64,000 nt of DNA, taken from Eleginops maclovinus. Its lineage: Eukaryota; Chordata; Actinopteri; Perciformes; Eleginopidae. This document shows, piece after piece, positions 22,017 through 34,920 of the stretch (positions within the stretch are counted from its first letter, which is position 1; every line of letters starts with the position of its first letter). The notes beneath the pieces were generated by a model. The model did no database searches. It saw only the letters and a list, made by a program, of their open reading frames with translations, and was not told the DNA's origin. The position numbers and the translations under genes are program-made. The DNA is taken from positions 35,044,344-35,108,343 of the forward strand of contig NC_086352.1 in assembly GCF_036324505.1 (NCBI RefSeq). The letters run 5' to 3'.

Positions 22017-25000
22017 ATTCAGAATGATAAACTGCTTTCAATCTGAGTTCATGATCGTAGAACCCAACCAGAGGGTTTCTTTATGCTTCAAATTCTATTT
22101 ACCAGAATCATAAAACTGCTTTACAATGAAGTGCTTAATTCTAAACTTAGTGCCCCCCTAAAGTTCCAACCTGATGGTGCTTTCAATGAATAAATAGTAA
22201 AAGAACATTTTATTGCTATACTGCAAACACGGTGAGATCAGGCTGCTGCAGTGGAGGGTGCAGTGCTCACCTAACAATGTTCCAGGACACAAATGCATTT
22301 ACCATTTGGTAAATGCAGTGAAACCTTACAGATAAAAACAGCAACTTATTTTCTTATGAAACATTTTCCCTAAAACACTTTCCCCCCCAGTGAGCAGTCT
22401 CATGGGAAAACTAACACCTCACTTTTTTCCTCCCCCTCTTCCTTCTTCTCCAATAAAGAAGAGAGAGCTGAGGGGCCATAACGGTCGCAAGGCAGGTCTG
22501 TTTGATCCCCATGCCGTGCTATCTTCAGTTTTCTCCATTCAGCCTGTATGGATGGGGATCAGTGGAGTGGACCGCCCGTCTGCCCAAAGGGACAAAAGTC
22601 CCCCTGCTAATTGCTGCCACATCAAATGAAGAGGGACATCCCAAAGAGGAGCCCTCAGATTGATGGAGAGGGGGAGAGGGGAGGAAAAGGACAGCAAGTT
22701 ATTCTTAGCGCTGCTCACTCCTTCACTCACATTATCGTCTTTGTTCAACAACACATACAACCTGGACTTTCCTTTGAGTTGTGGCGATCACAACTCAAAT
22801 TGTGATGAATTTTAGAAATTGAGGGTCCATCCAAATATCCCTCCTCAAATCCTCTTTACACAACTTTCAATCTTGACCTGCTATCTCAGAGGACATCCCA
22901 ATCCTTAAAATTATTTTATTTAAAGGAATGTACTAATAAATGAAGGAAGACAAATGTGGTTCAATGTGAAGGATATGCAGTACATGCAGTGTCTTTCTGC
23001 TGTGGAAACAATTACATTTATATTCTAAACATTTTTTTTACCGCAGGAATAAAAATGTATTTCAGGAAATACGTGACAAGTATTTAGTTTAGAATCTATG
23101 TAGGACGTCATTCGCATTAAGCCCACGCTACAGGCCATAGGTAAATGACGTTTCAAAAGTGCCACAGTGTGTCCGAATGGATGTCTCGTTTCCTGCTGCG
23201 GATTCCTCTGTCCTCACATCTCTTCCTTGCTACTTATGAGAGCGAGGTAAGACGTGAGGAAGAGACACAGGTGAGGGAAACAGAGAAAGGACATAATATC
23301 GATTGCTGCGTTCTGGTGGATCTTCAGAATAAAAGTTCTTTGCTACGTTCATGCGAGGGTGAGGGGCGTGACATGTCCCCTGCGTCTCCCTGAAATGATC
23401 AATGCCTATACGTTCTGATTGTCCCACAGAGTATTTTCAACTGTTGGAATTTCTCTCAGCTCCACTGAGCTCTTTAGCCTCTTTTCGCTCGTTCTTTTGG
23501 TTTTACATCACACAGCTCTACTGCTTTGGTGCATTTTCCTAATAAAATTAAAAAGAAGAAATAAACAATGCTAAAGTGTAGACATCTCAAAGAAGAAATA
23601 GAAATAAAAATAAACTGGCATTAGAGAATCTATAAGTTGTCAGACAAGTAAACACTATGGAAATTAACAAAATATAAAGCAGGATACATAATAGTGCAAC
23701 GAATGGAATATTGAATAAAATATAAATGTACAATGTAAAGTGTAAAAAGTGAATGTTATGTCCATGTCCTTACAACTCTGTGCTGCTTGGAAAGTCCACA
23801 CCTTGGCCACTTTACAATGTCAATCCAAAAGCCCTGCTTTCGACTCAAAAGGCTGTCATTTTTTATTTCTTTAGGCCATATATAATCAGTGTATCAAGTG
23901 CATTGAAACAGTACTGATGCTTCATTTATTTTTCTACATTATTGTTTAGTTATGTTTCTTTAATAAGACAATTTAAGTCACATGTATCTTTCTGTACAAA
24001 TATTTTATGTTGTAGCCATGCAACACTTTCCATTCATAGATTGCTTGTTACTAAAGTAAAGCAAAGCTTGTTTCTGCCATTGTGCTCTTACTGTAGTATA
24101 ATGAACAGCAGCAGTGGAGAGAACTGACTCTGGTATTGACTCCACTTTTATTTCAGACAGATGTGAATCAGTGCTGAAAGAACTATCCCGTTATATCCGG
24201 AGGTCGTGGGGTGGATTAATGGTTTAATGAAGTCCCAATTATAAAACCATGCCACTATGTGAATAGGATCGCAGTGGTCGGTCGATGTTTTTTTTTCTGT
24301 TTCATGTTTTTTGGAAAAGAGTTGGAAAGACATTCCCAGATTAGTTCTGCCCGTGCGACTGCCTGCTATGTTATTGGGAGGCAGACAGTAGCTGCTGCCT
24401 GTGTGACTGGCTGCCCTCTCATTGTCCTGCCGCATGAGGATGATCAGTGGAGCAGGACCCCGCAACAAAAGGCTTGGAGCCAACACTGTGTGTGTTTGTG
24501 TGTTGGTGTATGTGTGTAGCTGTCACGGCCCAGTGATATAAGTGTCTCTGGGCCCCGGTTGGGTCCCTGCACCACACAGGGACAGAAAGAGAGAAAAAGC
24601 TGTCACTTCAGAGGGTTCCTTTCAAAAGCTGCATCACTTTAGAGCAAACAGGCCCTGAAAGTCACAGTCCATATAGTCCCAGCAGTCAAATGGTCACTGC
24701 TCAGCTTCTGCATCAAATGATTTGAAATGCCCCCCCCCCCTAACATCACCCCTCTCTCCCACCCAGCCCTTCCTTTTTCTTAACTCGTGCATTCCTGTTT
24801 TCCAATTGTGTTGTCTTTGTGTCACGGCGAGGCTTTGTTGGGGCCATGGACGACTGTTGAGGCAGGCGGTGCGGTTTCAAAGTGTTTATTGATGTGAAGT
24901 CTCCACATGATGTTGGATCTTGTTGTCAGGGGTCACAACCTGTTAGTGTTCCGGTGTGGTCGAGGTAGGGCTCACATCTTGATCCGTGCCGGCGGGTCAC

Positions 25001-25180
25001 GCTCGGCCTTTGAAAGCAACAAGACAAACAGATCTTTTGGACGTGGGCTCATCCATCAAGCACACCTTTACACTGTATCAGCCAAGCATGCAGCGCTGTC
25101 ACTCACGGGTAAGTAAGCTGTTTGCAGCAGGAAGCGAGGTCACAAGAGGACCTGCTGTACATCAGTGGGTGAGAGCTGCG
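22017..25180. other. Non-coding stretch without a recognised gene
   Basis: Contains short low-complexity patches, such as a C-run at 24730 and a TG-rich patch at 24487-24520. None of the short open frames shows a domain. Confidence 0.4.
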
Positions 25181-25619
25181 GTACCCAACCTGGGGGTCGG
25201 GACCCCTATCAATAACCCTACCCAGGTAGGAATGAAAATAAAAATGATAAACCCAACTGAAACCATATATTTTAAAATACTGTAGGTTTTAATCTATCAG
25301 GCTAAATGATTCAGATTAAACTGTTGATTTAACAGCTTCCAACTTATGAAAAAGGGCTTAGACCCAACTCTGAACTACTTGTATATTTTTCCATTCGTGA
25401 TTTGATTTTAAAAAGCCTTTACTGGGAAAGTGGAAGTTAATCAGCCTGGATTGCTCATGTTAGCACTGATTCCCACAAAAAGTTACATTTGCTGAGTCAT
25501 TGCAAAGATACTGTGTTTTGGTCTCATGGTATTGATTTATTTCGGCCTGTCCATTCTTTGGCAGTCACAGAGTTCAAATTATTTTACGATTTTTGGTGAA
25601 GTATTGTCTAAGCTGTAAT

Positions 25620-25900
25620 TTCATATGTGGCGGTTGAGTGGACTGATAAAAATGCTCTTGAGATCAACACCAAGAAAACTTTTTGGCTCCCTATCTGACT
25701 CCCATAAAGTCCCCATTGTCATCCATACCGATCAGATTAAGCAGGGAGTATCGTACAAATACTTGGGTGTAATGATCGACCATGGAAAGATCATATTGAA
25801 TATCTGTGCAAAAGGACAAAACAAATAATCTATTTTCACCCCCGCCTTAGGTCTATTGGGGCAAGCAGACCAATTCTTCTGATGTTCTTTACACCTGTGA
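25620..25900 (+). pseudogene. LINE reverse transcriptase C-terminal fragment
   Basis: Translation gives SDSHKVPIVIHTDQIKQ followed by SYKYLGVMIDH, the block where a LINE reverse transcriptase ends its palm (YKYLGVxxD). Shifted-frame CKRTKQIIYFHPRLRSIG follows. It is frameshifted and lacks the rest of the protein. The clade is unassigned, and an L2/CR1-like origin is possible. Confidence 0.5.
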
Positions 25901-27194
25901 TTTTGTCGGTTAGGGTTAGGGTTAACTGCAATACTACCTGGTAGAAGTGTTTGTCAACTGCTTTAAAATCGAAACTGCTTCACCTGTGAATGATCTGCTC
26001 AAAGATTGTTGGTCTGTCAGAGACCTTATGAGTCCGCCTACAATAACAACCTAGCGAGGCTGTCCAACAACATCATCTCTTGTAATGTAAAAGTTTGTTT
26101 CTTCATGTATTGTGTCTTGATATTTGTCCATGATTGATGTTGCAAATGGAGCTGCTGTGACGCAAGTCAAATTTCAGAATTGATCTGACCATTCAAGTAT
26201 TATGGTATCATATGCGTGTTGGTCATTCTGTACCGACATACATCCTGTCTGTTCGTCCAGGAAAAAGTTGCCCCCCCACCCCTCTCAGTTATTCTTCAAT
26301 TGAGGCAAATGTATGATTTGTGGAGAAGGATTACACTTCTTGTCCCTGTCATCCTCTTTCATTCTCACTCCAGGCCTCATCAGAATATACATTTAAGCCA
26401 TAAGATATATCCTTGACAGTGGGAATCCTGTTTAATATTATTGATGTTGGTGTGATCAGTTTGTCTTTCTAGGCTCCTCTAACTTCCATAACTCCAGAAG
26501 ATTTCCCCATCATCCCTGAGCAGACAACAATGACTCATACACTGATGCACACTTTCTTATGAGGAATTGCTCTGTTTAATTTTCATGTGTATAACTCTCT
26601 CTGAACTCAACTTCCTTTTATTCACTTTGATTAGTCAACTCTTATTTTCTTTTCTGCACACCCTGCCTGCTTCTGTCAAATCATGATGTCGTCTTGACAC
26701 ACTAATGTTGTCATTTCATGGTGGGCATTACACCTGCGGGAAATCAGAAACCAGTCAAACGTCCAAACTCATACATTACACTAAAGGCATTGCTTCCTGT
26801 GTTGGATCTGAGAATTGGCCCTTGACTTATATTATGAGGGTAGGAGTCCTTAAATAGGTATGACCTTAAAACCACGTCAGCTCACGTTCGACTGACTACA
26901 CCCTCTAGTGGTTGTAGGAACTATGACTATGACCAAAGGTGCAAGTCAGGTGAAGGGTGAGTGGAGGGTCAGCAATCATCAGACTTTAAAATCAGCTACT
27001 GTTTCCTGTTTCTGATGGACAGGAAGGTGCAGATCTCTCCAACAGCTCCTCTATTCACACACATTAGTTGTACTTAGGGTTAGGGTTACAAGATGGACCC
27101 CAGCTTTGATCCTGAACACATGGACAGGAGATCCAGTTCCTCTTAACATCCAACTCTGCAGCTGTTGGCGTAGAGGTCAAGGAATTAAACATCG

Positions 27195-27390
27195 GTGGAA
27201 ATTCTGGTCGTGTTGAATATAACCAGCACTGGTGTCGAGCTGGATATCAGGAACTGTGATGTCCTTTTTCTCACTGAAATGTGTCTCACTGGAAAACTGG
27301 ACACCACCGTTCAACCAGAAGACTCTTTTTTTTATTACAGAACAGAAAACTTAGAAGGAAGAATGACGATCATAATGACTATGCAGGAAT
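27195..27390 (+). pseudogene. LINE endonuclease fragment
   Basis: The peptide DIRNCDVLFLTEMCLTGKLD resembles the start of an APE-type endonuclease (…DVLxLTETWL…). It is short and without the remaining catalytic blocks. Confidence 0.4.
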
Positions 27391-27595
27391 GAAAAGAGGT
27401 TAAAGGGCTTGCTCTTCACTGAAGGTGTACCCGGCATGGTTTCATGTGACAAGTTAAAATTAATTTATAATTTAAACTGTGACTCAGTGGTTTACTAACC
27501 GTAACTATGTTTTTATTATTGAGACCATGTAGACAAGCTCACCCCAGACCACAATCTTTCCCTCCACTATGAAGGTGGTTCTTGTGCCTTTAGAG

Positions 27596-28166
27596 CAGAG
27601 GTGTCCAAACTACGGCCCAGGGGCCAAACTTGGCCAGCAGGCCATTTTAAATCAGCCCTCAGCTATTTCAAAAAGTATAATGAAATATGGCCCACAAATG
27701 AAACCTTTGCTTGTCTCGTCGTTTAAAAAAAGATTACTGTAGTATTCATGTGTCAATAAGCCCACTTTACAAATTAATTCAGTCAATTAAAGATACAAAA
27801 AAGTTCTAACAAATCTAAGCTGATTAGAAAAAAGCCCAATATCTGATTTACATAACAAGCTTGAAATATCTATACAATATATATATTGTATATGTACAAG
27901 TAATTTCCCCTTATTATAAGCAATCTGAAGCTTCTGTTTTAAGGAATGAGCTATCAAAATAAAGCAAACCCTACGGAGAGCTGGGATGTACGCTGTTTTT
28001 TCTTAGAGCATTTTCAAGCATCAAGCATCATTTTCCTTTATGTGAATGATTTTGCTAACTTATAACTTAACCTATAAGGTAATATACTTCACCTCTTGCG
28101 AGGGGCCCAGCCCTACGTATATATTTCTGTATGTGGCCCTCTGAGAAAAAGGTTTGGACAAACCTG
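27596..28166 (+). mobile_element. hAT-type MITE, complete copy
   Basis: The left end is CAGAGGTGTCCAAACTACGG and the right end is GGTTTGGACAAACCTG, forming an imperfect inverted repeat. CTTTAGAG (27588-27595) and CTCTAGAG (28167-28174) are a 7-of-8 target duplication. There is no coding capacity. Related copies lie at 10868 and 19204. Confidence 0.75.
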
Positions 28167-28174
28167 CTCTAGAG

Positions 28175-29080
28175 GGAGCAGACACATGCTGTGTTAATAG
28201 AGGTGTCAGATCAGATTCTTGTTGTTAAAAAGGGTCTGGACAAATAATGTGTCCTTTTATCCTTTTCTCGATAGCAGACCGCTGATAAGACTTAGACTTG
28301 TATTGTAGTCATACAAATCCGGATATTAAATATGCAAACCTGTACACAGATACAATTTATAAAGAAAAAAGCCATACATTACAGTAGAGTAAATGCAGAT
28401 CATTGATAGACTGTGTGCATGCTGCAGTGCCCCCCCCCCGCTGTCTCTGTTGTTGACCCGCTCGTTACACCTGACTGTCCTCATCAGCTCTCATTGTCGT
28501 CTCATCAGGAGTTAGATCTAATGAGGGTCAGTCTCTCATTACCGCCCATGTTGGCTCACCCCAGTCTGACCTCTGACCTCTGCCTCCCTACGGCCAATCA
28601 AGATTTTTCCTTCCCCCCCCTCCTCTTTCAGCCTTACGGTCAGACACAACACAACGTTTTGAAAAGTGGTGACAGAATGCGTTAGGATGACAGAGGAAAA
28701 GAGCCAGATGATTAGAGGTCAACACAACTTCCATTCAAAGTAATCCCAAATCCTGTTACATTTGGAAAAAATGAACAAAACAACCTAACAATAACAAACC
28801 AAAACAAACTAAGTCACACTCAAAAGCAATAAAATGGATATTTTTTAAATAGGGAAATTTGAAAACTTTTTCCACCTCCACCAAGACTTCCAAATGAAAA
28901 ATAAATGTGATTTTTAAAGATAGCCTTATGAGAGTAGGTGGAGGGAGGGGGTGGAGGGGCAGTGGGGGTCACAGTGAGGGTGGAGGTTTGAGATTAGGGG
29001 CAACAATGAGTTAAATGTTCCCCCGCCAGACCATGCAGAAGCCAAGGCATCCCCCAGTGTTCATAATTTGTCTGGAATAA
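28175..29080. other. Non-coding stretch without a recognised gene
   Basis: Frames between 28413 and 28685 are proline-rich by composition and lack any domain or splice support. Confidence 0.4.
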
Positions 29081-29082
29081 TT

Positions 29083-29084
<2 letters not shown>

Positions 29085-29140
<56 letters not shown>
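29085..29140. repeat. (TG)n microsatellite
   Basis: About 28 units. Confidence 0.95.
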
Positions 29141-29142
<2 letters not shown>

Positions 29143-29983
29143 CCGGGGCTGAGGCCTGGCTCTCTGCTAGTTGGAGGTGAAGGGGCTCTCCAGAGAGTGG
29201 AGGACCCTCGCTGTCAGACAGGAATCTGAAGAGACCTCCCAGAAGCCTCGGCGGTGAGAGCCTGCCGCTCACCTTCTTCCCTCTGCATTCAGAGAACATG
29301 TTCTCAACCTCTCCGTCCAGAGGGATGCTGACAGGTTCTGTTGGTATGGGGCACACATGGACAAATGAATACCAACCCTAGTTAGGGTATGATATGATGA
29401 CTTTGAAATCTTGTGTAAAGGAAAACACTGTGAAAACTGAAATAAAACCAAGTTGCAGGGTCAAGCATTCAAGGTGAGATTTTAAAAGTATACAGTCACT
29501 TTATACAACACATAAAAAAGAAAAGGTCTACAGTTCAAAATTCAAATTCATTTCTCAGATCTCCCAACAAAAAAAAAATCACTTTTGGTCAAAGAAAATG
29601 TGGTCGTATTACTCCTCTGTATACGATACCAATATTTGTAACTCAAAACACAGACATATTCGGAACATTTATTTTAAAAAATTTACAACTTTCAGACAAA
29701 ATATTATACGTAATATATGATGTTGTGAGTGGTTGGAGTAGAGGTATTTGGTATAGGTATTGAGTATGGTATTAAGTGTAGGTGATGAGTGTGCTGTTGT
29801 TGGAGGAGGAGCTGTCACTGACGGTTTATTCAAACTTGTGTTTGTAAAGGCAACAAAATAAGTAGGAATTTATAAATCCCAGAATAAAAATGATTCGTTA
29901 TGAGACTGCTGTGAGCATCACACTCTGGTTGACGGTGCCTGGTAGGACGAGCCGGTGACCCTCTTTGGCCCTCAGTGGCTGAG

Positions 29984-30002
29984 CACTGCCATCTAGTGGC
30001 AC
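29984..30002 (-). promoter_or_regulatory. Candidate CTCF site
   Basis: On the - strand the sequence reads GTGCCACTAGATGGCAGTG. It matches the CTCF core CCACYAGRKGGCRS at every core position. Orientation is reverse. Occupancy cannot be judged from sequence. Confidence 0.5.
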
Positions 30003-30559
30003 GACTGAGAAATGTTGATCAATAAAGAATCACTGCACCTGCTGCGATTGACAGCTCCTCCTGTGATTGACTGTTTTTTTCTGGAGGATTCAATTGAAAC
30101 CATGCTGTAATACCATTAATCTCCAGTTACAGGTCATTTCTATGACAATTTCAATAGGAACGATTTTTCCATTAATATTTGGCCATGCTTTTCAAATAAG
30201 TACACTCACAATCAAAACCTTTTTTAAATGTTATGATTTTTTAACTTGCAGATAACATATAAGATGAGATAATATTGTTAAAGCTTATCAATATTTGTAT
30301 TATTTACCTTTGTCAATGAGAGAATGCGTTTAGGATTTAATTTCGACCACTACCCTGCCTTTTTTAATCACAGACCGATGCTCAGGACACTGCCACCATG
30401 TGCAGTCATATCAATACACAGACAGAACTCTGGTGAATTTAACATCTATGGAGCAACATTTCCTGTTGCTCCATCTGAAAACAGTGGATTACTTTTTGAA
30501 TAGAACAAGAGAAGAAGAGAAGTTAAAGACTCAGAGAGGGCCGGTGGACAGAGAAATCT

Positions 30560-31156
30560 GCAGAAGGCGGACAGGAAGTAAACGCTAAAGAGAACCGCAG
30601 TAGAAGACAGACAGGAAGTAAACACTAAAGGGAACAGCAAAAGAAGACGGACAGGAAGTAAACAATAAAGGGAACAGCAGAGAAAGACAGACAGGAAGTA
30701 AACATTATAGCGAACAGCAGAAGAAGACAGACAGGAAGTAACCACTAAAGGGAACAGCAGAAGGAGACAGACAGGAAGTGAACAATAAAGGGAACAGCAA
30801 AAGAAGACAGACAGGAAGTAAACACTAAAGGGAACAGCAGAAGAAGACAGACAGGAAGTAAACACTAAAGGGAACAGCAGAAGAAGACAGACAGGAAGTA
30901 AACACTAAAGGGAACAGCAGAAGAAGACAGACAGGAGGTAAACACTAAAGGGAACAGCAGAAGAAGACAGACAGGAAGTAAACACTAAAGGGAACAGCAG
31001 AAGAAGACAGACAGGAAGTAAACACTAAAGGGAACAGCAGAAGAAGACAGACAGAAAGTAAACACTAAAGGGAACAGCAGAAGAAGACAGACAGGAAGTA
31101 AACACTAAAGGGAACAGCAGAAGAAGACCAGGCAGGAAGTAAACACTAAAGGGAAC
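30560..31156. repeat. 40-bp minisatellite array, about 15 units (second locus)
   Basis: Same unit as at 17083-17640, with more divergent units on the left side (ACGCTAAAGAGAACC, ACATTATAGCGAAC) and homogeneous units on the right. Both arrays end in TAAAGGGAACACTT before unique sequence. Confidence 0.95.
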
Positions 31157-31169
31157 ACTTCAGCAATTC

Positions 31170-32180
31170 CTTTGCCGTGCAATGGAGTGTTTTTCCTACA
31201 GGAATCAATAAAATATTGATATCATGTTTGAATCAATGTGTTTTATTTATTTAGTAAGCAACTGTGTTTTAAGTGTAATGATAAGTAGAAGGCTCCTAGT
31301 TCCTTTTGTTATAAGACCGGCTCGCTGCGAAACCTGACTAAACACTGCTGTTAACTGCTAATACATTTGACTGTAGAAATCAATGAAAAGTAACATGTAA
31401 AAGAGTCCTCCTTTAGGTTTTGGCTTCACAGTTACTAGATGAGGCTGAGAAAGTGAAAGTGAAACCTAAACAGTTCCACACAGGCTTGAGTTTTGTGTCC
31501 CATCCGTCAGCCCATACCTCCACCCTGATTGAGTTTTAGGCTTACATACTACATTAACTGACTTAAGCCTCAGCTGCTTTTGACGAGGTTGATGTCATCT
31601 TGTATTTCTTCTCTTGGAGATCAATGTGTTTGAAATCATGTCTACTGGCTCGTTACAGCCATACTCTCCACATGGAGCAGGCCAGGGGTGGAGGGTATGA
31701 CATGGCATAGTACATCCTCTTTAAGTTACGCACAACAACATGATACAAGCCCTCCTGACAGGAGCTGATTCTTTTGAAGATCTCTTTGTACTTTGTCTAT
31801 CACCTGTGAGATAACCTCTGACCTCTGTGACATAGGCAGGGGTTACTCTAGTTCACCTTCACGGTGCTATTGAGGATACATGGGAGTTACATGATGGCAA
31901 ACAGAGAGCCTGCAATACAGGTATCAAACACAGGGCCCTCTGTTCACTTATCAGGATCCCTAATTAGCTGAAGCTGAAGCATCCACTCAGCATGTGTTCT
32001 TCCTGGGGCCCTTAATGTTGTTTACATGCTGTCCACCTGTGTGCTGACCTGTGCCTGTTCACCAAGAGCTCTTTACATGCAGGGCAATTTACCATTTGAA
32101 ATATGTTCAAGTTAGAGAAGCTTTATGCTTGAATATGCAATTAATGTTTTTTTGGGATGAAGAAATTGTGAGGCCATGTG
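31170..32180. other. Non-coding stretch without a recognised gene
   Basis: No exon, RNA or transposon end could be supported. Confidence 0.4.
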
Positions 32181-32252
32181 GCCGTGATCATATATGTTTA
32201 GTACTCTGTGTTGTGGCAGCAGCAACCCCGGTTCGAATCCGGGTCACGGCAA
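32181..32252 (+). pseudogene. tRNA-His (GTG) pseudogene
   Basis: GCCGTGATCATATATG starts the acceptor and D-arm, TTGTGG holds the GTG anticodon, and the T-arm is CCCCGGTTCGAATCCGGGG-like and ends in GTCACGGCA. The acceptor and T-stem pair perfectly. The D-loop is one base short and the anticodon stem has a mismatch and a wobble, so it is probably a decayed tRNA-His gene. Confidence 0.6.
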
Positions 32253-32361
32253 CACAAAGCACCATTAATGTTGAGGCATGAACTTACTGAATCTTAAAGT
32301 GTTAAGATTACTTTATCTTATAGGTTACTCCAAAGTGTATAAGCTTTACATAAGCTAATTT

Positions 32362-32432
32362 GAACGGCTAGTGGCAATGCATATCGCATCCGACACGGAT
32401 CAAGAGATTCTAGGTTCGCTGGCTATCACGAT
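32362..32432 (+). pseudogene. tRNA-Arg-like relic
   Basis: GGCTAGTGGCAATGCATATCGC, CCGACACGGATCA and GATTCTAGGTTCGC follow the order of D-arm, anticodon arm and T-arm of a tRNA-Arg of the TCG type, with several mismatches and deletions. Confidence 0.35.
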
Positions 32433-32751
32433 TTACACAAGCAGGTGACTCAATTGGTCCTCACTTAAACATTACCTCTTTACAAACAGTCCAAAAAGGT
32501 CACTGTACATCTGTACAATGGTGGTCTTTCCAATTGTGCATAATGAGTCTTAACCACTCAATGTAAAGCAGCACAACTTTCATGAAGTCTCTGTGTTTTT
32601 TTAAGTAATACTTGCTGACTATCTTTCTTTGAAAAAATTAATTGGTCACTGAAAGGAAGAATCTGACGTTAACATCCTAAGAAGAAGAATTTCTCACACA
32701 AAATTCAAAGTCCCATCTACACTATCATAAGATTGAAGCATTTGCAGCAGC

Positions 32752-32780
32752 TGTGATCGTATAGGGGTTAGTACTCTGTT
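32752..32780 (+). pseudogene. 5' half of a tRNA-His
   Basis: GCTGTGATCGTATAGGGGTTAGTACTCTG matches the first 29 bases of vertebrate tRNA-His with two changes, then stops abruptly at the truncated end of the Tc1 element. Confidence 0.5.
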
Positions 32781-33906
32781 CAACATTTATTTCTGTCTTG
32801 CATACATTTTTCGCCAAGATCTTGTATTGATGACTGGAGATTCGGACTACTTGCGCAAAGTCTTCTCCAGCACATCCCAAAGATTCTTTTATCAGGTTCA
32901 GGTCTGGACTCTTTGGGGGCCAATCCATGTGTGAAATGATGTCTCATGCTCCCTGAACCACTCTTTCACAATCTGAGCTCGATGGATCCTGGCATTGTCA
33001 TCTTGGAACATGCCCATGCCATCAGGGAAGAAAAAGTCCATCGATGGAATAACCTGGTCCTTCAGTATATTCAGGTAGTCAGCTGACCTCACTCTTTGGG
33101 CACGTTGCTGAACCTAGACCAGACCAACTGCAGCAACCCCAGAGCATAGCACTGCCCCCACAGACTTGTACAGTAGGCACTAGGCATGATGGGTGCATCA
33201 CTTCAGCCGCCTCTCATCTTACCCTGATGCGCTCATCACTCTGGAACAGGGTAAATCTGGACTCATCAGACCACATGACCTTCTTCCATTGCTCCAGAGT
33301 CCAATCTGTTTTTCACCCCTAGCAAATTGAGACGTTTTTTCCGATTAGCCTCACTGACAAGTGCTTTTCTTACGGCTACACAGCTGTTTAGTCCCAGTCC
33401 CCTGAGTTCCCTTCACATTGTGTGTGTGGAAATGCTATTACCTTCACTGTTAAACATAGCTGTGAGTTCTACTGTCGTTTTTCTACCATTTGATTTCACC
33501 AAAACGTTTATGTGATCGCCGATCACGATCATTCAAGATTTTTTTCCGACCACATTCCTTCCTGAAGATGATGGTTCCCCCCTGTCCTTCCAGTTTTTAA
33601 TAATGCGTTGGACAGTTCTTAACCCCATTTTAGTAGTTTCAGCAATCTCCTTAGATGTTTTCTCTGCTTGATGCATGCCAATAATGTGACCCTTCTGAAA
33701 CAGATTAACATCTTTTCCACAACCACAGGATATGTCTTTCCACATGACTGTTTAACAAATGAGAAGCTACTCACTGCATCAGTTAGGATTCAATAACGTG
33801 TTGCCCGCTGAAACATAATCACCCATGCAGTAATTATCCAATGGGAGGCTCTTACCTATTTGCTTAGTTAAATCCAGGTGGTGAGCTTTTATTTGTCCGG
33901 GCAGTG
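32781..33906 (-). pseudogene. Tc1/mariner transposase pseudogene with one terminal repeat
   Basis: Read on the - strand, the right terminus near 33906 begins CACTGCCCGGACAAATAAAA. The transposase N-terminus at 33745-33533 has the helix-turn-helix pair (SKEIAETTKMGLRTVQRII). Further on come [12 protein letters not shown] (DDE motif, second Asp) and the [18 protein letters not shown] block leading to the third acidic position (D34E type), in different frames. The left end is missing: sequence stops at a half tRNA-His. The frame is broken several times. Confidence 0.75.
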
Positions 33907-33913
33907 TATATAC

Positions 33914-33968
<55 letters not shown>

Positions 33969-34022
33969 CATATATATATATCTATATATATATATGTATA
34001 TATATATATATGTATATATATG

Positions 34023-34100
<78 letters not shown>

Positions 34101-34103
34101 TAT
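33905..34103. repeat. (TA)n-rich microsatellite with TATG/CATA interruptions
   Basis: About 200 bp of alternating T and A with periodic TATATG and TATACA variants. The open frames across it are compositional. It abuts the Tc1 terminus. Confidence 0.95.
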
Positions 34104-34679
34104 CCCAGGCCAAGCCCCTTCGCCACCACCGCCCTTCTAACGTTAGCTACATTTGAAAAGTCGGTTTAGCCAGTAAAGTTGGCATGTTTGGTAATTTAGA
34201 ATAACGCAAAACGTTGTTCAACTGCAACAGCAACGTGATTTTAAAAATGTGCGTTAATTAACAACAATAAGCAGGTCTTACCTTTGGTAACTTGGCAATC
34301 ACGAAGTGACGTGTGGCTGACGCAGATGATGAACTGCCCGTGCAAAATGCCAAGGCAGTAGAACTGACGATCTCCAAATGAGTAGAATTTATCAATATTT
34401 TGCATTTTTTACAATACTAACAATATACCATTAATTTCCACTCAGTAATCCACAGCTGATTTTATTCAAACAAAACTAAGTACAATGTCATTAATAAATC
34501 ATTCAAAATTGTTTGAATTTAGCTTAATGTGATTCCAAACTACACAAACTATTGTGTATAATTTACTTTGTATAATTTATTTAATATTAATTCACCCCAA
34601 TCCCAGTTTTTACAGTGTACGGTGAAAATAAATAATTATACTGTGTTGGTTATTTTCCTCCAATGACGTCATAGAAAAA

Positions 34680-34709
34680 AAATTGCTGGAGGGTACCCTC
34701 CAGCAATTT
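34680..34709. repeat. 30-bp perfect palindrome
   Basis: Arms AAATTGCTGGAGGGT and ACCCTCCAGCAATTT meet without a spacer, so the whole 30 bp is self-complementary. No element was recognised around it. Confidence 0.9.
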
Positions 34710-34804
34710 GACGATTTTTACTTTCCAATTCTATATTAACAAAATAATCATTTTAAACTCCATCTATTTGGGAAATTTCACAATTAACATTGTCTGCATT
34801 GAAT

Positions 34805-34920
34805 TTTCATTGAGCCTATTCTTGATGTCAACGTTAGCAAGTGACCACACCACTACGTCGCGGTAACGGTATTAACGGCACCAAGTGGCAACGTCAGCAA
34901 ATGACCACACCACTATGTTG
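34805..34920. repeat. Direct repeat pair of about 30 bp
   Basis: CAACGTTAGCAAGTGACCAC and CAACGTCAGCAAATGACCAC, each followed by ACCACTA, occur about 60 bp apart. Confidence 0.7.

Noticed and set aside
28994..29451. Possible - strand exon near 29280-29350 followed by a GTGAGC donor
   Set aside because: The frame has no recognisable domain, runs into a (TG)n tract on one side, and no partner exon could be joined.
30446..30865. Cysteine/serine-rich 139-codon - frame resembling a membrane protein
   Set aside because: Produced by the 40-bp minisatellite; the repeats and lack of any start or splice context argue against a gene.
33878..34156. Tyrosine/isoleucine-rich frames
   Set aside because: Compositional result of the (TA)n tract.
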